Of a stretch of DNA of 54,521 nucleotides, positions 7,919 through 15,411 are shown in pieces (the stretch's first letter is position 1; every line of letters starts with the position of its first letter). Source of the stretch: Verrucomicrobiota bacterium (GTDB lineage: Bacteria; Verrucomicrobiota; Verrucomicrobiia; Limisphaerales; UBA9464); assembly GCA_947454705.1 (NCBI GenBank), contig CANGKZ010000036.1, positions 1-54,521 on the forward strand, given 5' to 3'. The notes under the pieces are model-generated. The model ran no database searches and had not been told where the DNA came from. It saw only the letters and a list, made by a program, of their open reading frames with translations. A program made the translations under genes and the position numbers.

Positions 7919-9970
7919 TTAACGAACACCACCGAGAACGGCCTGCATGGCCTTGAAGAACACGTCGGTGTTGTCCATCACGCCGGTGAACTGAGCGGCG
8001 CCGCGACCGTAGGCGGAGATGGGGATGTCGGAGGCCGTGTGAACCGCCTGATCTCCCGGCACCTGTCCATAGAGGAAGAAGCCACCGGCGACGGCACGAT
8101 TGGTGGCCGCGACCGGATAGGTGGACAACGGAGCTGACTTGATCAGCGGCTGCTGGCTGTCCTGGTCCGGCGTGGGCGCCGTGACGTAGTTCTCGTAACG
8201 GTCGGCTCCGCCCGCGTAGCCGATGATCACCTTGTAGTTCGGGTCCGTGGTCAGCGGATATCCATCGCCCGAGGTGACATAACTCGGGAACCCGGCGGCG
8301 TCGTAAGGTCCCACCACGGAGTCGCGCAGATTGTTCGCGATATAATTCGTGGTGACGTAGGGGATGCCGGCGATGTTGTTCGAGATGATCTGGGTCGTCG
8401 GCGCCGGATTGGCCACCGCAGCGCTCAGCTGGGAGGCGGTCTTGAGGGAAGCACCGATGATGTTGATGCCGCCGCATTCGTGATCCGCGGTGACGAGGAC
8501 GAGGGTGTCCGGATCCTTCGCGGCATAGGCCTGGGCGCGGGCCACGGCGCGGTCGAATTCGATCGTCTCGAGGATCCAGCGATCGCTGTCCATCAAGTGC
8601 GCCTGCTTGTCGATGCTCGCGCCTTCGATCATCAGGAAGAAGCCGGCCTGATTCTGGCTCAGCACCTGAAGGGCCTTGTCGGTCATCTCGTCGAGCATCG
8701 GCTGGTCAGGCAGCAGGTAGTCATTCACCACGGGCTGGCCGTTCGGACCGTTCACGCCGCGACGACCGTCGATCTTGTCCTTTGCCACATTCATGTTGGA
8801 GTAGGAGAAGAGGCCGAGGAGCTTCTTCGTTCCCGCGGGAACGGCGTTCAAACCGGTGCGATCGGGGACATAGGTCCAGCCCGCGGTCTTGAAGTCGGCG
8901 ATCAGGTCGCGATTGGAATCCAACACACCAGCAGGCACGCCCCAGGCGGTGGTGAGATCGGAGGGAAGGACGTAGTCGCTGGAGTCCTTTCGGGCCGAAG
9001 TGGCTTGGGTCACGCTGTTGGTCTTCGCAGGAAGGAACCATTTGCGTCCGCCACCCAGCAGCACGGTCAAACCGGTGTTGCCGCTTTCGTCCAGGTACTG
9101 ATCGCAGATGCCAGTGCCGTTACCGCGATTCGACGTGTGGGCCGCCATGGCCGCCGGGGTCGCATCGAACACATCGGCCGTGGTCACGATGCCCAGCGCC
9201 TTGCCCTGGGTGCGCTTGAGGTATTCGGCCGCGTACTCAACACGGGGATTGTCAAAGGCGTCGATGGTGTCGTCGGGGAACACGCCTTCCTGGCCGTTAT
9301 TCGCCTTGTTGCCGGTGGAGTAGCAGTGCGCACCGGGAGCGGAATCGGTCACGATCGAGTTCAGCGAACTGGTCATGACGATGCCGGTGAACGGGAAGGT
9401 GTCCATGGCGAGCGGGGCGTTGGCCTTACCCTGCTGATAGCCCTGGGAAACAATGCGCGCCGCAGTGCGGTGCGCGATGCCCATGCCGTCGCCGATGCAG
9501 AGGATGATGTTCTTCGCCCGGCGACCGGTCTGGGTCACGCCGACGATTTCAAAGTTTCCAGTTCCCCAGGTCAGGGTGCCATCGGACTGGGTCGCGAGGA
9601 CGTAAAGCTTGTGAACTCCCGGGAGGAGATTTGAGTACGCACGGGACGTCGCCACCGTCGCCCCAGCAGGGAGGGTGCTGACGAGACCGGTGCGCTGCAG
9701 CGTCACTTGATCCACGAACCTGCCGTCCACGAAGAACCGCACGTCGGTGATCGTGGCGCCGGCTGAAGGAGCCACGGTCGCCTGGAGATCGAAGCGCTGG
9801 CCGGGCAGGAAGCGAGAGGTCACGGGATTTCCGTCGTCGTTGAACGAGAACAGCATGCTCGGCGGGGTCAACCGGAGGATGCTGGGGTTTGCCTGAACGA
9901 CAGCCGCGGTGAGTGCGGCAGCCACGAAGGCCACTGCGGTACGAACGAGGGGATGGCTTTGGTGTGTCAT
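7919..9970 (-). CDS. Secreted alkaline phosphatase (PhoA superfamily) with N-terminal Ig-like domain
   Basis: 683 aa from ATG 9970. A TTG 33 bp upstream would only lengthen the signal peptide. Residues about 1-33 are a signal peptide. An Ig-like beta domain follows (about 45-145, FLPGQRFDLQATVAPSAGAT, DVRFFVDGRFV). The phosphatase domain starts near 155 with IILCIGDGMG (zinc/magnesium ligand Asp). The nucleophile Ser lies in TDSAPGAHCYSTG, and further metal ligands in EGASIDKQAH and VTADHECGG, all characteristic of alkaline phosphatase. It removes phosphate from organic esters outside the cytoplasm. It lies between a gene of an unnamed secreted domain (10031) and the PEP-CTERM gene (7247) on the same strand. 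Induction by phosphate shortage is expected for the family, but no Pho box could be recognised. Confidence 0.93.
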   Translation of the reverse strand: MTHQSHPLVRTAVAFVAAALTAAVVQANPSILRLTPPSMLFSFNDDGNPVTSRFLPGQRFDLQATVAPSAGATITDVRFFVDGRFVDQVTLQRTGLVSTLPAGATVATSRAYSNLLPGVHKLYVLATQSDGTLTWGTGNFEIVGVTQTGRRAKNIILCIGDGMGIAHRTAARIVSQGYQQGKANAPLAMDTFPFTGIVMTSSLNSIVTDSAPGAHCYSTGNKANNGQEGVFPDDTIDAFDNPRVEYAAEYLKRTQGKALGIVTTADVFDATPAAMAAHTSNRGNGTGICDQYLDESGNTGLTVLLGGGRKWFLPAKTNSVTQATSARKDSSDYVLPSDLTTAWGVPAGVLDSNRDLIADFKTAGWTYVPDRTGLNAVPAGTKKLLGLFSYSNMNVAKDKIDGRRGVNGPNGQPVVNDYLLPDQPMLDEMTDKALQVLSQNQAGFFLMIEGASIDKQAHLMDSDRWILETIEFDRAVARAQAYAAKDPDTLVLVTADHECGGINIIGASLKTASQLSAAVANPAPTTQIISNNIAGIPYVTTNYIANNLRDSVVGPYDAAGFPSYVTSGDGYPLTTDPNYKVIIGYAGGADRYENYVTAPTPDQDSQQPLIKSAPLSTYPVAATNRAVAGGFFLYGQVPGDQAVHTASDIPISAYGRGAAQFTGVMDNTDVFFKAMQAVLGGVR

Positions 9971-10030
9971 GGATTTCTGGATGGGTTTTCTTATGCGAAT
10001 CAAAAAAGGGATGCCCAGTGCCTTGCGGAA

Positions 10031-10726
10031 TTACTTGGAGGCGGTGGTCACCGTAGACTTGGGAGCCGCTGGCACCACGCTGACGGCAACGGGCGCGGTC
10101 ACGCGGACGCGGGCCACTGAGGATCGTCCGTCAGCCTCTTCACGGCCGCCCAATTCGAGCACTCCAGTCACGCTCACCGGTCCGGAGTAGCGCGGCGGAA
10201 TGGGTTGCGCGCTCTTGGGCAGAAAGACATGGATCGTGGTCACCGGAAGGTCGTCGCACTGGCCGTAGTCGCGCTCGTGAACGCTCTGGGGAACCGGCGA
10301 AAACAGAAACGCCCAGGGAATGGGCTGGGATTGGCGGACAATGTATCCAGTGATGCGCACCTGTTTTCCCGCGAGCTCCTTGGCGCGATCCGTGTACTGA
10401 AGCTGCTCGCCGCCGGACGTGGATTTGAAGAGTTCGCGAAAGCTGATTTCCGCGACTCCGTTCGCGTCAATCTTGGACTCCTTGTTCGCCGCATCCGTCC
10501 CGCTCGCCCGGCCTCCGGTTTTCACCACCTCCGTCTCGGCTGCAACCGCTGCCATGACCCGGCGTCTCGGGCGGGCTTCCTCACCTTCGGCATTCACTCC
10601 CTGCATTCCTTGCGAAATGCAGCAGACCAATAAAGATACGACCGATATTCGTCGCAGAACCGTCGGAACTCCCAGTGGGAACGAGTGAGTGAAGAGCACC
10701 CCCACAAGTTGGAGTGCGAACGTCAC
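10031..10726 (-). CDS. Conserved secreted protein next to alkaline phosphatase, function unknown
   Basis: Up to 231 aa. The start is uncertain: GTG at 10726 is used here, but a shorter product beginning nearer the hydrophobic segment (RRISVVSLLVCC, about residues 25-36) is possible. After the signal peptide comes a low-complexity stretch, then a compact domain (about 100-205) that looks like a small OB-type beta barrel: KELAGKQVRITGYIVRQ, FLFSPVPQSVHE, then YGQCDDLPVTTIHVFLP and VSVTGVLELG. The DDLP-V-T pattern and the KQVRITGY opening look like conserved features, but I cannot name the family; DUF3299-type proteins are a loose comparison only. It ends 60 bp before the phosphatase start, so it is probably the first gene of that unit. 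Divergent from the plcP-like gene at 11014. Confidence 0.65.
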   Translation of the reverse strand: MTFALQLVGVLFTHSFPLGVPTVLRRISVVSLLVCCISQGMQGVNAEGEEARPRRRVMAAVAAETEVVKTGGRASGTDAANKESKIDANGVAEISFRELFKSTSGGEQLQYTDRAKELAGKQVRITGYIVRQSQPIPWAFLFSPVPQSVHERDYGQCDDLPVTTIHVFLPKSAQPIPPRYSGPVSVTGVLELGGREEADGRSSVARVRVTAPVAVSVVPAAPKSTVTTASK

Positions 10727-11013
10727 GGAACCCGGTCGGCCCGGTCACGATTCCGCCAAGGCGAGGCAACGGATCGGATTCAATATGACGATCCGGTTTC
10801 GACCCCGCGTCCCGGGGGTATCAATCTTGATTCGGTTGGCCTGAAACTCACAGAGACCGGGGTTTTTTCCGGCGGGAACTTTTCCGCATCGGCGTCGATC
10901 CGGACGCGAACCCGCAACGTTTTCGCGACGAGTCCGGTTCCTGCTTGGATTCGCAGATTCGAACGCATAGCCAACGGTTGCGCAGGGGACAAATCACATC
11001 GCGCGCCGAAAGG

Positions 11014-11892
11014 ATGAAATACAACGCCATCTGGATTTCCGATGTTCACCTGGGCAGCCGCCACGCCCAGACGGACCTCCTGCTCGATTTCCTCCACGAG
11101 TCCCAATGCCGTCACCTCTATCTCGTGGGGGACATCATCGACGGATGGGAACTCCGGCGACGCTGGCTCTGGGACACGAACTCCAACACGGTGATCCAAA
11201 AGATCCTGCGGATGAATCGAAAGGAAACCCGGGTGACCTACGTGTACGGGAATCACGATGAGTTTCTGGAGGAGTTCGTGGGACTGAATCTCGGCGGAGT
11301 GCGCCTGGTGGAACGCGCAATCCACGAAGGCGTGGATGGGCGCCGTTTTCTGGTGATGCACGGACATCAATTGGACGGCCTGGTCTATTTCAACCGGCTT
11401 CTGGAACGGGTCGGTTCACGGATCTACGACTGGATTCTGGAGTTCAATCTGCATTTCAACCGCGTGCGGCGGCGTCTCGGCTTCGGCTATTGGTCGGTGG
11501 CGGCGCATCTGAAGTTTCAGGCCAAGTCAGCGGTCAAGTACGTCACTCAGTTCGAGGAAGGAATGGTTCATATCGCGCGACAGGCCCAGGTGGACGGCGT
11601 GATCTGCGGTCACATCCACCGCGCCGAGATCCGCAACGTGGACGGGATCGAATACCTGAACTGCGGGGACTGGGTCGAGAGCTGCACCGCGCTTGCGGAG
11701 GACTTCGAGGGAAACATCCACCTGCTCAAACTGCACCCGAGCCGGACCCGTGGCTCCAAGCCGGCAAATGCATCAGGCCCCGGGGCCGTTGTTCCAACCA
11801 TGGTACGTGCCGAGCAGTCCCGAAGCTGCCCAAACGTCCCGGCTCCCGTACCGCAACCGGAACTGGCCGGCTTGTTTAATTCCGGACACTAG
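11014..11892 (+). CDS. plcP: PlcP-like metallophosphoesterase (phospholipase C type; UDP-diacylglucosamine diphosphatase superfamily)
   Basis: 292 aa from ATG 11014, which puts the first beta strand (KYNAIWISDVHLG) at the N-terminus as in the family. Metal-binding motifs are D10-x-H12, GD40IIDGW, GNHDE near 78, HGHQ near 115 and GHIH near 205. The features DGWELRRRW.W, N-x-V-I-QKILR, VRRRLGFGYWS and LNCGDWVESCTA fit the cytosolic phospholipase C PlcP of Sinorhizobium meliloti, from memory of that family, better than LpxH. PlcP releases diacylglycerol from phospholipids when phosphate is short. The last 60 residues are an extra proline-rich tail. LpxI at 34882 can supply the lipid A step. Nearby btaA would consume the diacylglycerol. 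The 3' end overlaps the converging methyltransferase gene by 17 bp. Confidence 0.75.
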   Translation: MKYNAIWISDVHLGSRHAQTDLLLDFLHESQCRHLYLVGDIIDGWELRRRWLWDTNSNTVIQKILRMNRKETRVTYVYGNHDEFLEEFVGLNLGGVRLVERAIHEGVDGRRFLVMHGHQLDGLVYFNRLLERVGSRIYDWILEFNLHFNRVRRRLGFGYWSVAAHLKFQAKSAVKYVTQFEEGMVHIARQAQVDGVICGHIHRAEIRNVDGIEYLNCGDWVESCTALAEDFEGNIHLLKLHPSRTRGSKPANASGPGAVVPTMVRAEQSRSCPNVPAPVPQPELAGLFNSGH

Positions 11893-12628
11893 CCATCGAT
11901 CGGATCGCCGTCTGCGTCCCCGCGGCATCGCCCGGCCTCGCGTCCATCGACTCCAGGAGGACCGCATCCAGTTGATCCCGGTGCCGAAGCTCGCTTCGGG
12001 TTTCGAAGCCGGACTCATGGAACACGCCGAGCTCCACCGGATTTACATACAGCACCCACACCGGATGCCGTTGGGCGTGCTCACGAATCCGTGCGACGAC
12101 ACGTCGAAGCGTTTCCCCTCGAAACGGATTATACAAAAACGCGACGAGCGGCCCCTCCCGCGGGACAAACATCGCCGCATCCATCACGCAAACATGAACC
12201 ACCGTCTCGGGGAATCGCTTCCGCAATCTCAACAGGTTGCCCTCCGCCAGTATCGCCAGCGCCGGCATCATCTCCACACCCACGACATGCCGGAATCCTG
12301 CGATCATCCCCACCGCCATCCCACGCCCCTTTCCGCATCCATAGTCCACAAAGTGGGACTGCAGCGCGCAGGGCGGCAGCCGATTCAACATCTCAAGCAC
12401 CGTCCTTGGTGAGACCCCTTGATATTGCACCGCATCGAGGACACTCGCATTGCCCGCTGCGCCGGACGCAGTCACTTCCATCGGCATCGCCGCCCTCAAT
12501 CCATGCCGCAGATCAAACCAGGCGGTGCTGATAAAATCGGCAAGCGTGGGGATGACTCCGCGACGCAGCACGGCATGGCATGCGAATCCGACATACTTCC
12601 TCGTCAATCGGCGAACCTCGTCCGGCAT
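11876..12628 (-). CDS. Class I SAM-dependent methyltransferase, DOT1-like fold
   Basis: 250 aa from ATG 12628; a GTG 12 bp upstream is also possible. SAM-binding motif I is FVDYGCGKGR (about residue 105), followed by the acidic residue in VVGVEMMPAL. The pattern VDYGCGKGR with a following helix is typical of DOT1-like methyltransferases. A post-motif LVAFLYNPF and a C-terminal LYVNPVELGVFHESGF complete the fold. It is divergent from btaA (187 bp apart) and converges on plcP. The position suggests it could methylate the homoserine head group in place of BtaB, but it does not resemble BtaB beyond the general fold. The substrate could also be a protein or small molecule unrelated to lipids. Confidence 0.75.
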   Translation of the reverse strand: MPDEVRRLTRKYVGFACHAVLRRGVIPTLADFISTAWFDLRHGLRAAMPMEVTASGAAGNASVLDAVQYQGVSPRTVLEMLNRLPPCALQSHFVDYGCGKGRGMAVGMIAGFRHVVGVEMMPALAILAEGNLLRLRKRFPETVVHVCVMDAAMFVPREGPLVAFLYNPFRGETLRRVVARIREHAQRHPVWVLYVNPVELGVFHESGFETRSELRHRDQLDAVLLESMDARPGDAAGTQTAIRSMASVRN

Positions 12629-12815
12629 AATCCACTTCACGCCGTGCAGTCTCTACACTCGGGGGCACTGCAATGCGTCGGCGCCGTTACAATATGGCAT
12701 CAGAACATCGCACCGGTTGCCGTAACATTTGAAACCAGTTCACGCTGTTCGGCAGTTCGCCTCGGCGACGCATCCCAGTGACAATGACAGGACGGACGGT
12801 GCCCTTCCCTCTCCC

Positions 12816-14012
12816 ATGAAATCACTCACCACCTGGACCACGGAACGCTTGTTCAATTACGTCCACGGGAATTATCTCGTTTACAACACCTGCTGGGAGG
12901 ATCCCCGGTTGGATCGCGAGGTCATGGCCATGGGGCCGGACGATGAAGTGGTGTTGATCACCTCCGCCGGATGCAACGCGCTGGACTACGCCCTGGATGG
13001 TCCGCGCCGGATTCATTCGGTGGACATGAACTTCCGGCAGAATGCACTGCTGGAGCTCAAGATCGCCGGAATCCGGCACCTGGATTTCGACCAGTTCTTC
13101 TCGGTCTTCGGCGAGGGCGGCACGCCGCTGTTTTCCGATTTGTACCGATCCAAATTGAGAGCCTCCCTCTCACCCGTTTCCCAGGCCTACTGGGACCGGC
13201 ATTTCTATTTCTTCGCGCGCACCAAACCGACCTCCTCGTTTTACCACCGCGGCACCACCGGGTTCTTCGCCCGGGGAATGGTGCGGTATTTCAAGATGGC
13301 GGGAGTCTATGAGGACATCCTGCGCGTGTTCTCCGCCGGATCGCTGGAGGAGCAGCGGGAGATCTATCATGGTCGAGTCCGCGCGAAGTTGTGGCGCCCG
13401 GCGATCAAACGCGCCCTGCAAACGGATCTGGCACTCAGCCTTCTCGGAGTCCCCGCAGCGCAGAAACAACACCTGGAGCGGACCTGCGGGCAGTCGATGG
13501 CCGATTTCATGGAAGACAGCGTCGAGGCCGTCTGCGCGCGGCTGCCGGTTGCCGACAACTATTTCTGGCGCCTGTATCTGTTCGGCCGCTATTCCCGCGA
13601 CTGCTGCCCGAGCTACCTGCAGGAGGAGAATTTCAAGCGATTGAAGGGGGGCCTGGTGGATCGCATTGAAATCCACACCGGCAGCCTGACCCAGTTCCTG
13701 CACCAACACCCCGGCGGATTGTCCCGCTTTGTCCTGTTGGATCACATGGACTGGCTCAGCCACCGCCATCCCGAGGCGCTCGCCGAAGAATGGCAGGCAA
13801 TCGTGACCTGCGCCCGCAAGGAGGCCCAGGTGCTCTGGCGCTCGGGCGGTTTCCGCGTGGACTACGTGGATCCGCTCGTGGTGCAACACCAGGGCTCACG
13901 CTGCCGCGTCGGCGAACTTCTGAATTACAACACCCACCTCGCCGACGCCTGTCATCAACGCGACCGGGTTCACACCTATGGCAGTTTCTACATTGCCCGT
14001 TTCAATTCCTGA
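12816..14012 (+). CDS. btaA: BtaA: S-adenosylmethionine:diacylglycerol 3-amino-3-carboxypropyltransferase
   Basis: 398 aa, usual length for the DUF3419/BtaA family. ATG 12816 gives the family start (KSLTTWTTERLFNYVHGN). Conserved blocks are LVYNTCWEDPRLDREVM (residues about 20-36), VLITSAGCNALDYAL (about 48-62, SAM site), IHSVDMNFRQNALLELK (about 68-84), and the C-terminal VLLDHMDWLS. BtaA moves the aminocarboxypropyl group of SAM onto diacylglycerol, giving diacylglycerylhomoserine, the first step to the betaine lipid DGTS, a phosphorus-free membrane lipid. The second enzyme BtaB is not adjacent. The next gene starts 35 bp before this one stops, so the two are probably translated together. 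No Shine-Dalgarno is visible before the ATG. Confidence 0.88.
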   Translation: MKSLTTWTTERLFNYVHGNYLVYNTCWEDPRLDREVMAMGPDDEVVLITSAGCNALDYALDGPRRIHSVDMNFRQNALLELKIAGIRHLDFDQFFSVFGEGGTPLFSDLYRSKLRASLSPVSQAYWDRHFYFFARTKPTSSFYHRGTTGFFARGMVRYFKMAGVYEDILRVFSAGSLEEQREIYHGRVRAKLWRPAIKRALQTDLALSLLGVPAAQKQHLERTCGQSMADFMEDSVEAVCARLPVADNYFWRLYLFGRYSRDCCPSYLQEENFKRLKGGLVDRIEIHTGSLTQFLHQHPGGLSRFVLLDHMDWLSHRHPEALAEEWQAIVTCARKEAQVLWRSGGFRVDYVDPLVVQHQGSRCRVGELLNYNTHLADACHQRDRVHTYGSFYIARFNS

Positions 14013-15192
14013 CCTCGGCCGCACGCCGGCTGCATCCGCCGCACCGCATCATCCCGCCGTCCATGTTTCGTTTCAGGAGCGGGCACTACGGGCAGTCGGC
14101 GGAGCATCAACAGGCGCGAAGGCATACTGGCGCGGTGTGCTGGAGCACGGTCCCCGCTCCTTCGCGCCCAATTTGGAGACGCAGGCGGGCTGGATCGAAT
14201 TTGAAAGCGGCGATGGCTGCCCGGTCACGGTTCAGGACGGACCGTGCGGCAATTCCTATCCGGCCTCGCTGCTGACCCAATACATCGACTACCCGCGCGC
14301 CGAACTCGACTTGGTGAAATCGGGGGCAGCTCGACTCGCCACCCGCATCGGGTTGGCCGGGTTCGAGGCCCTGCTCCGACTCGCCCAGTCGGATCGCGCG
14401 GTGCAGTGGAACAGCTGGCTGATGTCCACCAACGTCCCTCCTCAGGGACTGATTCGCGCCACACAGTCCGTGACAGCGGAACTCCTTCGTCGTTTTCCCA
14501 GCCACGCGATCCTGCTCAAGAATGTGGATCCCACCGAGTCGGCCGATTGGATCCCCACGTTGCGAGACTCCGGATACGACCTCGTCACCAGCCGTCAGGT
14601 GTATCATTTCGACGGCAAGGCCGCCGGGTACTGGGGCAAATCGACGGTGAAGCGCGACCTGAAGGAATTCGCGGCGGATCCACGGTTCACCTGGTGCACG
14701 CATGAGGAAATCTCGGTCACCGAGGCCCTGCGCATCACCCAGCTTTACTCCCAGTTGTATCTGGAGAAGCACTCGCAGTTGAACCCGCAATACACTGAAC
14801 GATTTGTCCGAAGTGCCCTGCGCGAGCGCTGGCTGGAGTTCCATGGTCTTCGGGACCAGGCCGGAACACTGGTGGGCATCTTCGGATTCTTCACCCTCGG
14901 CGGCACCACCACGGTTCCGTTCATCGGTTACGACACCTCGCTCCCCCAAGAGGCGGGGCTCTATCGACGCCTGTTCGCCGGCATCCTCCGACTCATCGCG
15001 GAGCGCAAACAGCATCTCAACTACAGCTCCGGTGCGGGCGACTTCAAGGTGCGTCGGGGCGGAGTGCCGGTCATCGAATTCAACGCCCTCCGATACGATC
15101 ATCTCCCCATCCATCGACGCACCGCCTTCCGCCTCGCCGGAGCGCTGGTGAATCGATACGTCCGCCCCTGGCTCGAGAACCACTCGCATTGA
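13978..15192 (+). CDS. GNAT-fold (FemAB/acyltransferase-like) protein coupled to btaA
   Basis: 404 aa. ATG 13978 lies inside the last codons of btaA (35-bp overlap in another frame). The C-terminal half (about 210-385) has the fold pattern of the GNAT/FemAB acyltransferases: a conserved GYWGKSTVKRDLKEF, then a helix rich in Q/Y (QLYSQLYLEKHSQLNPQY), then LVGIFGFFTLGGTTTVPFIG and LYRRLFAGILRLIAERK, ending YSSGAGDFKVRRGG. The N-terminal half (about 50-200) is less clear. Because it is translated with BtaA, the likely acceptor is the BtaA lipid (for instance N-acylation of the homoserine amine), but an amino-acid or acetyl donor is equally possible. This is inference from context; GNAT-fold proteins act on many amines. 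Confidence 0.7.
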   Translation: MAVSTLPVSIPDLGRTPAASAAPHHPAVHVSFQERALRAVGGASTGAKAYWRGVLEHGPRSFAPNLETQAGWIEFESGDGCPVTVQDGPCGNSYPASLLTQYIDYPRAELDLVKSGAARLATRIGLAGFEALLRLAQSDRAVQWNSWLMSTNVPPQGLIRATQSVTAELLRRFPSHAILLKNVDPTESADWIPTLRDSGYDLVTSRQVYHFDGKAAGYWGKSTVKRDLKEFAADPRFTWCTHEEISVTEALRITQLYSQLYLEKHSQLNPQYTERFVRSALRERWLEFHGLRDQAGTLVGIFGFFTLGGTTTVPFIGYDTSLPQEAGLYRRLFAGILRLIAERKQHLNYSSGAGDFKVRRGGVPVIEFNALRYDHLPIHRRTAFRLAGALVNRYVRPWLENHSH

Positions 15193-15205
15193 CGATCCCC
15201 CGTCG

Positions 15206-15323
15206 CGGCGGGGAGACACGGATTTCACGGATTTCACCGATTCACCAGGATTGGGGATCAGGAATGGAACATCGGATTTCTGACGTTTCTCCGTTTTGCC
15301 TTTTTCCTTTCTCCTTTTGCCTT
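15206..15323. repeat. GGGGAGACACGGATTTCACGG repeat, copy 2, and pyrimidine tract
   Basis: 15206-15242 repeats the string found at 7105-7140, again about 14 bp after a stop codon. 15283-15323 is a pyrimidine-rich run built from CTCCGTTTTGCC, TTTTTCC and TTTCTCCTTTTGCC units. Neither codes for a protein. The next gene starts at 15412. Confidence 0.55.
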
Positions 15324-15411
15324 CAGCAGCCGTCCGGCTGCCGCCGGGCTGCCGCGGGCATTGCACGGCGTCGGCGGGCGGACTAGAACTGCGGCCCGCG
15401 GTTCCGCCCAA

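Noticed and set aside
12640-12816. Pho-box-like words (TGACAATGACAGG at about 12780; GTTAC...GTAAC pair)
   Set aside because: The spacing does not fit the 11-bp direct repeat of known Pho boxes, and the verrucomicrobial Pho site is not known to me. Not called as a regulatory site.
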